The notes beneath the pieces were generated by a model, which was not told the origin of the DNA, did not search any database, and was given only the letters and a program-made list of their open reading frames with translations. A program made the position numbers and the translations under genes. A stretch of DNA of 5,452 nt. Origin: Planktothrix sp. UBA8402. GTDB taxonomy: Bacteria; Cyanobacteriota; Cyanobacteriia; Cyanobacteriales; Microcoleaceae. The stretch spans positions 18,095 to 23,546 of the forward strand of contig DMPJ01000184.1 of assembly GCA_003456035.1 (NCBI GenBank), read 5' to 3'. Every line of letters starts with the position of its first letter. The stretch's first letter is position 1. Shown here in pieces: positions 1 to 5,452 of this stretch.

Positions 1-423
1 GATCCCCAAACCGAATTAACCGCTTTTGGAGGAACTTTCTGTCGTCATCCTTTGGCGCTGGCAGCTTGTCGCGCTGTGCTTTTATATCTTAAAGAACAAA
101 GTCCAACCATTCAAGAACGGGTAAATCAATTAACCCAACGATTAGCTACGGAAGTAAATCAGTTCTTTCAAGAAATAGGAATTCCCATTCGCATTGTTAA
201 TTTTGGTTCTTTGTTTCGCTTTGAACCTTTTGGAGCTTATAGTCTTTTCCTACAACCTATTGAATTACCTCTGTTTTATTACTTGTTAAATCTTAAAGGT
301 ATTTATACATGGGAAAAACGAGTTTGTTTTCTCTCTACCTGCCATACAAATGAAGATATAGATAAAGTCATAGCTGCGGTCAAATCAGCGATTATTGAGT
401 TACAGCAAGGGGGTTTTTTTGAA
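1..423 (+). other. Aminotransferase (AMT) domain, C-terminal part
   Basis: This is the end of a PLP-dependent class III aminotransferase domain of the glutamate-1-semialdehyde type. Frame 1 opens with residues reading TAFGGTFCRHPLALAACRA, the conserved G-T-F-x-x-x-P-L-A segment that in this family follows the catalytic lysine; its Thr contacts the cofactor phosphate in related enzymes. A later stretch (GIYTWEKRVCFLSTCHTNED, about bases 298-357) matches the closing part of integrated AMT domains in lipopeptide and microcystin synthetases. In McyE this domain is assigned the transfer of the amino group onto the beta position of the Adda chain on the preceding ACP. The PLP lysine is upstream of the window, so catalytic competence cannot be checked here. 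Confidence 0.9.
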
Positions 424-3400
424 AATGCCAAACTTCCAAAAGTAAAGAAGCAAGAGAAAAATAATCACGGCGAAGATGAAGATGGGAGGGCAAATTTAAA
501 CCCAATAAATCAGCAATTTCCTACCAGTGAAGCCCAGCGTCAGCTTTGGTTATTGGCAGAATTAGATAGAAATGCTTCCGCCTCCTATAATGTCACAGCT
601 TCTTTAGAATTAAGGGGCTCTTTAGATATTTCAGCTTTACAAGAAGCGATTAATCAAGTTATCAATCGTCACGAAGCTTTGCGAACCCAAATAGTAGAAC
701 AAGGGGAAGTACAAGAAGTTATTAATAGCGTCAAAATTCAGTTAACATTAATTAATTTGAACGATGAACAGAATCCCCAAGCAATGGCTTTAGCATTAAG
801 GTCTCAGTTTTCTAAAAAGCCTTTTGACTTGTCTATAGCTCCCTTATTTGCTGTTATCTTAATCCGCTTAACCCCTGACCATTACCTGTTATCTTTAAAA
901 ACCCATCATATCGTTGTAGATGGTTGGTCACTAGGGTTGATTTTGAATGAAATTGGTCAACTTTATTCCACCCAAATTGATGCTACTACAAACCCTTTAA
1001 CCCTGCCCATGCAGTTTCGCCAATATTTAGCTTTACGAGAGCAAGAAGCGCAAAGTCCACAAATGTTAGAACATCGTGATTTTTGGTTGAAAACCTATCA
1101 GGGAGAAATTCCCACCTTTGAGCTTCCTACCGACTTTCCCCGTCCAGCAGTTAAAACTTACACTGGAGGTCAAGAAAGTAAAATTGTTGCACCTGAACTT
1201 TGGCAAAATTTACAAACTGTAGGACGCCAAAATCAAGCAACATTATTTATGACAATGTTCGCCGCCTACACAGCTTTTTTAAGCAGAATTTCTGGTCATA
1301 ATGATTTAGTCATTGGGATTCCCATTTCGGGACGACAAATAGAAGGTAGCGACCAATTAGTTGGCTTTTGTTCACAATTTTTACCGATTCGGATTAAAGT
1401 AGATATCACGAATTCTTTTGTTGAACATTTGCAACAGACTAAACAAACACTCATCGCCGCTTTTAGACATCAAAGTTATACTTTAGAAGATTTATTAGCC
1501 GCCTTACAATTACAACGAGATTTTTCCCGTTCTCCTCTGATTTCAGTATCTTTTAATATAGACCCTAGTTTAACTCTACCTGAGTTTGAGGGATTAAAAG
1601 TATCCCTGCCACCAGAACCAATTGGTTACACTCCTTTTGATGTCGGATTTAACTTTATTGAAGTCAATAATAACCTGATTATTTACTGTAATTACAATAC
1701 AGAACTGTTTAAACAAGAGACAATTAAACAGTTTCTCGAAAGTTTTGAAATTTTGTTAGATGGGGTAATTCACAATGCCAATAGTTGGCTCCATCAGTTA
1801 CCTTTATTAACCCAATTACAACAGGAAAACTTACTGGCTGAGTTAATCGGAAAAACCAGAGAATTACCTAAAAATGCTACCATCATTGATGATTTTGTTT
1901 CTCAAGTTAACTCGACTCCCAATGCCCCCGCCTTAGTTTGTGGAGAAACCACTCTTACCTATCAAGAATTGAATCAAAAAGTTAATCGTTTAACCCATTA
2001 TCTACAACATCAATATCAGCTAGGTGCAGGCAAAGTAATGGGGCTAATGATGGGACGTAATCAAAACCTAATCATTAGTATCCTGGCAATTTTTAAAACC
2101 GGGGCAACCTATGTTCCCATAGATGCCGAATATCCGAATAATCGCATAGATTTTATGATCAAAGATAGTGGTTGTCATGTTTGTCTAATTGAGAGTAATT
2201 TTATCTCCAAATTACCTCAAGAAATAGAGACAATTTGCTTAGATAAAATTGATCATATCTTAGCAAAATACGGTAATAAAGAGCCTAATATTCCACCGGA
2301 TTCTAGCCAAATTGCTTATATTTTCTATACTTCTGGTTCCACAGGAAATCCTAAAGGAGTCATGGGTCGTCATCTCTCTATTTTGAATGTAATTCAGAGT
2401 TTACGACTCACCTTTGATTTAGATAAATATCCTGAATGGCGCTATATTTTTACGGCTGCTGTCACTCACGACCCATCTATTCGTAATATTTTTCTACCTT
2501 TAACAATAGGCGCTCCTTTATATATTTACGAAGTCAAATATATCGGACATTTAGTTTCCTTTTTACAGGAAAATCAAATTAACGCGCTCCACACAACACC
2601 ATCTATTTATCGAGAAATTTTAGGTTTACTCGAACCAGGAGAAACTATCTCTAGTTTAAAATATATCTCCATAGGGGGAGAGAAATTAGATCGAGAAACA
2701 GCACTAGCTTTACGCCAACATTTTCCAGGAGAAATTGTTAGTAATGTTTATGGTTCAACAGAAACTTGTGTCGGAGTATCTCAATACAAAATCAACGAAA
2801 ATTTAGATACAGACGTACCCCTAGGTCAAGTTTTCCATAATAATCGGCTATTTGTCCTGGATGAATTTAATAATCCGGTTCCTCTGCATATAGTTGGGGA
2901 AATTTGTGTCGAAGGTGCCGCCTTAGCATCGGGTTATCACCATCTTCCTCAAATCACAAAAGAAAAATTTAAACCTGGCTTTTTTGATCAGAAAACAACG
3001 CTGTTTAGAACCGGGGATTTAGGGAAACAAACTGCTCCCGGTGTAATTGAATTTATGGGCAGAAAAGACAATCAAGTTAAGGTAAATGGCTATCGTATCG
3101 ATCCCGGAGAAATTGAATATCAACTTAATCGTTATCCTCAGATTCAGAGAGCTATTGTTCTACCAATCTCAGTCAATAATCAAACTCAATTATCGGCCTA
3201 TTGTCAAACAGATAAACAGATAGAAATTTCCGAAATTAGAGAATTTCTAGCTAATTTTCTGCCAGTTTACATGATTCCTAGTTACTTTATTTTCTTAAAG
3301 CAATTTCCCCTAACTAAACACGGCAAACTTGACTTAAATTCGCTGATTGCACTCAATGAAACAGGGAAATCTACCCAGGTAAATTATGTTGCACCGCGTA

Positions 3401-5025
3401 ATAATTTAGAGTCAAACCTAGTTAGAATCTGGGAAAAGATTCTGACTAAACATCCCATCGGTATTTTTGATAACTTCTTTGAAATTGGCGGACATTCTCT
3501 GATGCTTTCGAGAATCGTAACCCACGTTCATAAAGAATTAAATGTATCGGTAAAATTGGCTGACTTCTTTAAAGTTCCTACCATTGCCGGATTAGCCGTT
3601 TTAGTCTCTAAAACTGAATATGATTATCAAGAACCCATCCCCACAATTCCTCTGCAAAAATCCTATCCGATGTCCCATGGGCAACGTCGTCTTTGGGCTT
3701 TAGAATTTCTTGATCGTAATCATAATGCCTATGGAATGCCCAGCGTTTATCAATTCAACGGCAATCTCAATATTGCGGCTTTTGAAAATGCTTTTCAACA
3801 GTTAATTCAACGCCACGAAATTTTGCGAACTACCTTTACCCTAATAGATAATCAACCGCGCCAAATTGTACACAATCAAATGAATTTTGGGATTAAACAA
3901 ATAGACTTGACAAATTATTTAGAAACAGAACAAGCTAAACTAATTGCTGAAGCGATTTCCCATAATGCCAAGACTACTTTTGATTTAGAAGTAGGGCCCT
4001 TACTCCAAGTTAACTTACTCAAACTAAGTCAAGAGAATTATATCGTTTTATTTAATATGCACCATATCATTTCTGATGGTTGGTCAGCCGGGGTTTTAAT
4101 TAAAGATTTCCTGGGGCACTATCACACCTATCAACAACAAAATTCAGAGTTACCGCCCCCGCTAAAAATTCACTATAAAGATTATACTGACTGGCAAGAA
4201 AATCAGTTAAAAACGTCGAAACTTCAAGCTCAACGTGATTACTGGTTAACTAAGTTAACTCCGGCTCCTCGACATCTTAACTTGCCTTTTGATTCTGCTC
4301 GACCCGCCGTTCAAAGTTTTCAAGGAAAGACTGTGATCTGGAAACCAAATTCAGAACTAATCGAGCATTTTCAGATATTAATTAAAGACCAAGAAGCTAG
4401 TTTATTTATGGGGTTACTGACTTTAGTTAAGAGTTTTCTGTTTCGTTATACCGAACAAAATGAGATTACAGTAGGTTCTCCCATTGCGGGCAGAAATCAT
4501 CCCGATTTAGAATCACAAATTGGTTTTTATGTCAATACTTTAGTCCTGCGGGATCAAATTAGAGCCGATGACAGTTTTTTGAATGTCCTGACCACAGTAA
4601 AAACCACCACATTAGAGGCTTATGAAAATCAAGAATATCCTTTTGATAAAATAGTTTCAGATTTGAATTTACCGCGCGATCCTAGTAGAAATGCCCTCTT
4701 TGATGTTGCTGTTGCCCTCCAAAATAATCAAAATGTAGATCTCGCACTAGAAGGAATTACAGTTAACTCCATTGACCCCGATATGACTACGGCTAAATTT
4801 GATTTAGAATTCATTTTTGTTGAGGAAGGAGAATTATACTTGAAGCTAATCTACAATACGGATATATTTATTGATGAGCGGATTTTATTGATAATAAACT
4901 TATTAGAAAATCTGATGGAGCAAGTGATAAAATACCCTAATCAACCATTGATCAAGCTATCTTTAGAATCAAGCAATTTTAGCCAAGAATATAGCGACTT
5001 ATTCGCTGAAGATTTTAATTTCTAG
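1..5025 (+). CDS. mcyE: Hybrid PKS-NRPS McyE, C-terminal half (AMT-C-A-PCP-C), 5' partial
   Basis: Microcystin synthetase subunit E, a cytosolic multidomain enzyme that completes Adda and couples it to D-glutamate. The frame is open from base 1 to the TAG at 5023, giving 1674 visible residues; the KS-AT-CM-ACP and N-terminal aminotransferase parts expected of a roughly 3500-residue McyE lie upstream. Visible domains by residue: aminotransferase C-terminus 1-141, charged linker 142-172, condensation C1 173-595 (HHIVVDG at 302-308), adenylation 614-1117 (YTSGSTGNPKG at 776-786), carrier 1131-1203 (Ser1166 in GGHSL), condensation C2 1222-1624 (HHIISDG at 1354-1360), acidic tail to 1674. All core catalytic motifs I checked are intact and there is no frameshift. 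The pocket code DPRHSGVVGK and the terminal C domain with no thioesterase fit McyE. The TTG at 52 is not a start, because conserved aminotransferase sequence continues upstream of it. The nearest alternative is NdaF of nodularin synthetase, which shares this architecture; the next gene argues for mcyE. Confidence 0.93.
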   Translation, partial: DPQTELTAFGGTFCRHPLALAACRAVLLYLKEQSPTIQERVNQLTQRLATEVNQFFQEIGIPIRIVNFGSLFRFEPFGAYSLFLQPIELPLFYYLLNLKGIYTWEKRVCFLSTCHTNEDIDKVIAAVKSAIIELQQGGFFENAKLPKVKKQEKNNHGEDEDGRANLNPINQQFPTSEAQRQLWLLAELDRNASASYNVTASLELRGSLDISALQEAINQVINRHEALRTQIVEQGEVQEVINSVKIQLTLINLNDEQNPQAMALALRSQFSKKPFDLSIAPLFAVILIRLTPDHYLLSLKTHHIVVDGWSLGLILNEIGQLYSTQIDATTNPLTLPMQFRQYLALREQEAQSPQMLEHRDFWLKTYQGEIPTFELPTDFPRPAVKTYTGGQESKIVAPELWQNLQTVGRQNQATLFMTMFAAYTAFLSRISGHNDLVIGIPISGRQIEGSDQLVGFCSQFLPIRIKVDITNSFVEHLQQTKQTLIAAFRHQSYTLEDLLAALQLQRDFSRSPLISVSFNIDPSLTLPEFEGLKVSLPPEPIGYTPFDVGFNFIEVNNNLIIYCNYNTELFKQETIKQFLESFEILLDGVIHNANSWLHQLPLLTQLQQENLLAELIGKTRELPKNATIIDDFVSQVNSTPNAPALVCGETTLTYQELNQKVNRLTHYLQHQYQLGAGKVMGLMMGRNQNLIISILAIFKTGATYVPIDAEYPNNRIDFMIKDSGCHVCLIESNFISKLPQEIETICLDKIDHILAKYGNKEPNIPPDSSQIAYIFYTSGSTGNPKGVMGRHLSILNVIQSLRLTFDLDKYPEWRYIFTAAVTHDPSIRNIFLPLTIGAPLYIYEVKYIGHLVSFLQENQINALHTTPSIYREILGLLEPGETISSLKYISIGGEKLDRETALALRQHFPGEIVSNVYGSTETCVGVSQYKINENLDTDVPLGQVFHNNRLFVLDEFNNPVPLHIVGEICVEGAALASGYHHLPQITKEKFKPGFFDQKTTLFRTGDLGKQTAPGVIEFMGRKDNQVKVNGYRIDPGEIEYQLNRYPQIQRAIVLPISVNNQTQLSAYCQTDKQIEISEIREFLANFLPVYMIPSYFIFLKQFPLTKHGKLDLNSLIALNETGKSTQVNYVAPRNNLESNLVRIWEKILTKHPIGIFDNFFEIGGHSLMLSRIVTHVHKELNVSVKLADFFKVPTIAGLAVLVSKTEYDYQEPIPTIPLQKSYPMSHGQRRLWALEFLDRNHNAYGMPSVYQFNGNLNIAAFENAFQQLIQRHEILRTTFTLIDNQPRQIVHNQMNFGIKQIDLTNYLETEQAKLIAEAISHNAKTTFDLEVGPLLQVNLLKLSQENYIVLFNMHHIISDGWSAGVLIKDFLGHYHTYQQQNSELPPPLKIHYKDYTDWQENQLKTSKLQAQRDYWLTKLTPAPRHLNLPFDSARPAVQSFQGKTVIWKPNSELIEHFQILIKDQEASLFMGLLTLVKSFLFRYTEQNEITVGSPIAGRNHPDLESQIGFYVNTLVLRDQIRADDSFLNVLTTVKTTTLEAYENQEYPFDKIVSDLNLPRDPSRNALFDVAVALQNNQNVDLALEGITVNSIDPDMTTAKFDLEFIFVEEGELYLKLIYNTDIFIDERILLIINLLENLMEQVIKYPNQPLIKLSLESSNFSQEYSDLFAEDFNF
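424..516 (+). other. Charged interdomain linker between AMT and C1
   Basis: About 31 residues rich in Lys, Glu, Asp and Asn (for example KVKKQEKNNHGEDEDGR) with no hydrophobic core join the aminotransferase to the first condensation domain. It looks like a flexible linker. It marks the junction between the polyketide-type half and the peptide-synthetase half of the protein. Confidence 0.7.
517..1780 (+). other. Condensation domain C1 (Adda to D-Glu)
   Basis: NRPS condensation domain. Core motifs seen in order: SEAQRQLWLLAEL (C1 motif, from base 523), RHEALRT (C2 motif), HHIVVDGWS (C3 motif, 904-930, catalytic second His at 907-909), GIPISGR (C5-like, about 1318), VGFCSQFLPIR (C6-like) and RDFSRSPL (C7-like). 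In the McyE pathway it forms the amide between the Adda carboxyl on the upstream ACP and the amino group of D-Glu on the downstream carrier domain. Donor and acceptor are inferred from the pathway, not from the sequence. Confidence 0.9.
1840..3350 (+). other. Adenylation domain, predicted D-Glu specificity
   Basis: ANL-superfamily adenylation domain that activates an amino acid as its aminoacyl-AMP and loads it on the following carrier. Motifs seen: LTYQEL (A1, about 1954), YTSGSTGNPKG (A3 P-loop, 2326-2358), NVYGSTE (A5, 2743-2763), FRTGDL (A7, 3004-3021), GRKDNQVKVNGYRI (A8, 3058-3099) and HGKLDL (A10, 3319-3336, catalytic Lys at 3325). Aligning by eye to the GrsA pocket gives D235 (2470), P236 (2473), R239 (2482), H278 (2590), S299 (2668), G301 (2674), V322 (2746), V330 (2770), G331 (2773) and K517 (3325), so DPRHSGVVGK. 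I recall this as the McyE D-Glu code. No methyltransferase insertion lies between A8 and A10, and no epimerase domain follows, so the D isomer must be supplied as such. Confidence 0.9.
3391..3610 (+). other. Peptidyl carrier protein (PCP/thiolation) domain
   Basis: Carrier domain of about 73 residues that holds the D-Glu thioester. The motif FDNFFEIGGHSLML spans the phosphopantetheine attachment site; the acceptor Ser is codon 3496-3498 (visible residue 1166). The helix preceding the motif (LVRIWEKIL) and the following segment (LADFFKVPTIAGLAVLV) are typical of NRPS carrier domains. It must be primed by a phosphopantetheinyl transferase encoded elsewhere. Confidence 0.94.
3664..4870 (+). other. 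Condensation domain C2, terminal
   Basis: Second condensation domain. Motifs: YPMSHGQRRLWALEFL (C1 motif, from 3664, with His where the consensus SxAQ has Ala), RHEILRT, MHHIISDGWS (4057-4086, catalytic second His at 4063-4065), YKDYTDWQ (C4-like), VGSPIAGR (C5), IGFYVNTLVLR (C6) and YPFDKIVSDLNLPRDPSRN (C7). It has no adenylation or carrier domain after it in this protein, so its acceptor must sit on another subunit. In the microcystin pathway this is McyA, whose first adenylation domain lacks its own preceding C domain. It would join D-Glu to the Mdha precursor. Confidence 0.9.
4966..5022 (+). other. Acidic C-terminal tail, candidate docking element
   Basis: The last 19 residues after the C2 domain are acidic and aromatic (the end reads SQEYSDLFAEDFNF): three Glu, two Asp and no Lys or Arg. 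A position after the last catalytic domain and a net negative charge are usual for short docking motifs that bind the next subunit. The expected partner is the N-terminus of McyA. The docking role is inference from position and composition. Confidence 0.4.
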
Positions 5026-5049
5026 GCAAGGGATGGAATATTACCGTCG

Positions 5050-5066
5050 AATTTATCAAATAAATT
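5050..5066. repeat. A/T-only inverted repeat
   Basis: AATTTAT and ATAAATT form a perfect 7-base inverted repeat around CAA. It contains only A and T in the arms, so as RNA it would be a weak stem. It might be a protein site, part of a decayed terminator, or chance in AT-rich DNA. Confidence 0.35.
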
Positions 5067-5141
5067 TATGAATTAAAATCAAGTACGTTGCTCTTTACGG
5101 CAGGGTAAGACTATGGTAAACTCAATTTTATGGAAAAACAT

Positions 5142-5149
5142 AGGAAGGA
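5142..5149 (+). promoter_or_regulatory. Ribosome binding site of mcyG
   Basis: AGGAAGGA precedes the ATG at 5153. The first AGGA (5142-5145) leaves 7 bases to the start, a good spacing. A TAG at 5141-5143 is the first stop upstream in the mcyG frame, and there is no other in-frame start after it, so the ATG at 5153 is fixed as the start. Confidence 0.75.
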
Positions 5150-5152
5150 AAA

Positions 5153-5452
5153 ATGTTTAAGCATTCAATCAGTTCTGGAGGGCAATTAAAAGATAATTGG
5201 CGGACACTTTCAGCAGTCTTAGCCAATGCTGCTAAATATGAAAACCAGGGAATTACCTATATTGGAAATGACGCAACCGAATATTTTCAGACTTATCAAG
5301 ATTTATATAATGATGCTCTCAATATTTTAGATGGGCTTGATCAGCGTGGGATCAAGTTAGGAGATAAAGTTATCTTACAAATTGCTAAAAATAAAGATTT
5401 TCTTCCCGCACTCTGGGCTTGTTTTTTAGGAGGAATTATGACCGTACCTCTC
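5153..5452 (+). CDS. mcyG: McyG N-terminus (adenylation/acyl-AMP ligase loading domain), 3' partial
   Basis: The first 100 codons of a gene that continues past the window; the protein begins MFKHSISSGGQLKDNW. The visible part is the N-terminus of an ANL-type adenylating domain: a segment matching the first core motif (YFQTYQDLYNDALNILDGL, about bases 5282-5338), then GIKLGDKVILQIAKNKDFLPAL and ACFLGGIMTVPL, the usual A1-A2 order with a glycine-rich segment before VPL. Starting directly with an adenylation domain, with no condensation domain before it, fits an initiation module. In microcystin synthesis McyG carries A-PCP-KS-AT and further domains, and loads the phenylpropanoid starter of Adda. 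The start has a strong Shine-Dalgarno sequence. Selectivity residues and later domains are outside the window, so the symbol rests on position after mcyE and general fit. Another fatty or aromatic acyl-AMP ligase starting a PKS is the alternative. Confidence 0.83.
   Translation, partial: MFKHSISSGGQLKDNWRTLSAVLANAAKYENQGITYIGNDATEYFQTYQDLYNDALNILDGLDQRGIKLGDKVILQIAKNKDFLPALWACFLGGIMTVPL

Larger units (their letters stand above)
5026..5152. other. mcyE-mcyG intergenic spacer
   Basis: This 127-base AT-rich spacer contains no credible gene. It holds an A/T-only inverted repeat (5050-5066), a weak GC-poor hairpin with one bulged T (5092-5110, loop GGCAGG) and the ribosome binding site of the next gene. 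There is no stem followed by a T-run, so I see no intrinsic terminator, and read-through from mcyE into mcyG is plausible. Microcystin genes on one strand are known to be co-transcribed. Confidence 0.7.

Noticed and set aside
52..54. TTG as the start codon of a 1657-residue protein
   Set aside because: The frame is open to base 1 and the upstream codons encode conserved aminotransferase residues (TAFGGTFCRHP), so 52 is internal.
3360..3660. Epimerase or N-methyltransferase domain around the carrier domain
   Set aside because: The PCP follows directly after the A10 motif and the next recognisable motif is the start of C2, leaving no room for either.
5092..5110. Intrinsic terminator after mcyE
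   Set aside because: The stem is about six pairs, bulged and GC-poor, and no T-run follows.
5113..5160. 15-codon ATG ORF overlapping the mcyG start, as a possible leader peptide
   Set aside because: It has no convincing ribosome binding site and no recognisable composition, and such short ORFs are expected by chance.
5130..5189. 19-codon ATG ORF overlapping the mcyG start in another frame
   Set aside because: It lacks a Shine-Dalgarno sequence; the strong one lies inside it and serves the ATG at 5153.
1..5452. Undescribed biosynthetic system
   Set aside because: Domain order, pocket code and gene neighbour all fit the known microcystin pathway; novelty is limited to strain-level variation.
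1..5452. HIP1-type GCGATCGC palindromes, insertion sequences, CRISPR repeats or tRNA genes
   Set aside because: None was seen by eye on either strand; nearly the whole window is coding on the + strand.

Overview
The window is AT-rich cyanobacterial DNA from the middle of a hepatotoxin (microcystin-type) biosynthesis cluster. It holds the 3' half of a very large hybrid PKS-NRPS gene that I identify as mcyE, a 127-base spacer, and the first 100 codons of the next gene, which I identify as mcyG. Both genes lie on the + strand and both run off the window (mcyE at its 5' end, mcyG at its 3' end).

Layout: bases 1-5025 are one uninterrupted reading frame of 1674 visible residues. It encodes, in order, the C-terminal part of a glutamate-1-semialdehyde-type aminotransferase domain (about 1-423), a charged linker (about 424-516), a condensation domain C1 (about 517-1780), an adenylation domain (about 1840-3350), a peptidyl carrier domain (about 3391-3610), a second condensation domain C2 (about 3664-4870) and a short acidic tail ending at the stop at 5023. 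The order AMT-C-A-PCP-C is the known C-terminal half of McyE and of its nodularin counterpart NdaF. The adenylation pocket reads DPRHSGVVGK by eye, the code I recall for the D-Glu domain of McyE. Bases 5026-5152 are AT-rich spacer. A purine-rich Shine-Dalgarno sequence precedes the ATG at 5153, which opens the N-terminus of an adenylation/acyl-AMP-ligase domain, as expected for McyG, the phenylpropanoid-loading start of the Adda pathway.

How they work together (established for the pathway): McyG loads the aromatic starter and begins the Adda chain, McyD extends it, and McyE finishes it. The McyE aminotransferase installs the beta-amino group, C1 joins Adda to D-Glu held on the carrier domain, and C2 passes the chain to the residue loaded on McyA, which starts with an adenylation domain and so needs C2 from McyE.

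Organism: mcyE followed directly by mcyG, with no mcyF racemase gene between them, is the Planktothrix arrangement; in Microcystis and Anabaena mcyF follows mcyE. Short sites in the gene also resemble the Planktothrix version of widely used mcyE marker sites, as I remember them. Planktothrix (P. agardhii/rubescens group) or a close relative is therefore the best assignment. No RNA genes, CRISPR arrays, insertion sequences or complete second genes are visible. The window is a piece of a known system, not an undescribed one.
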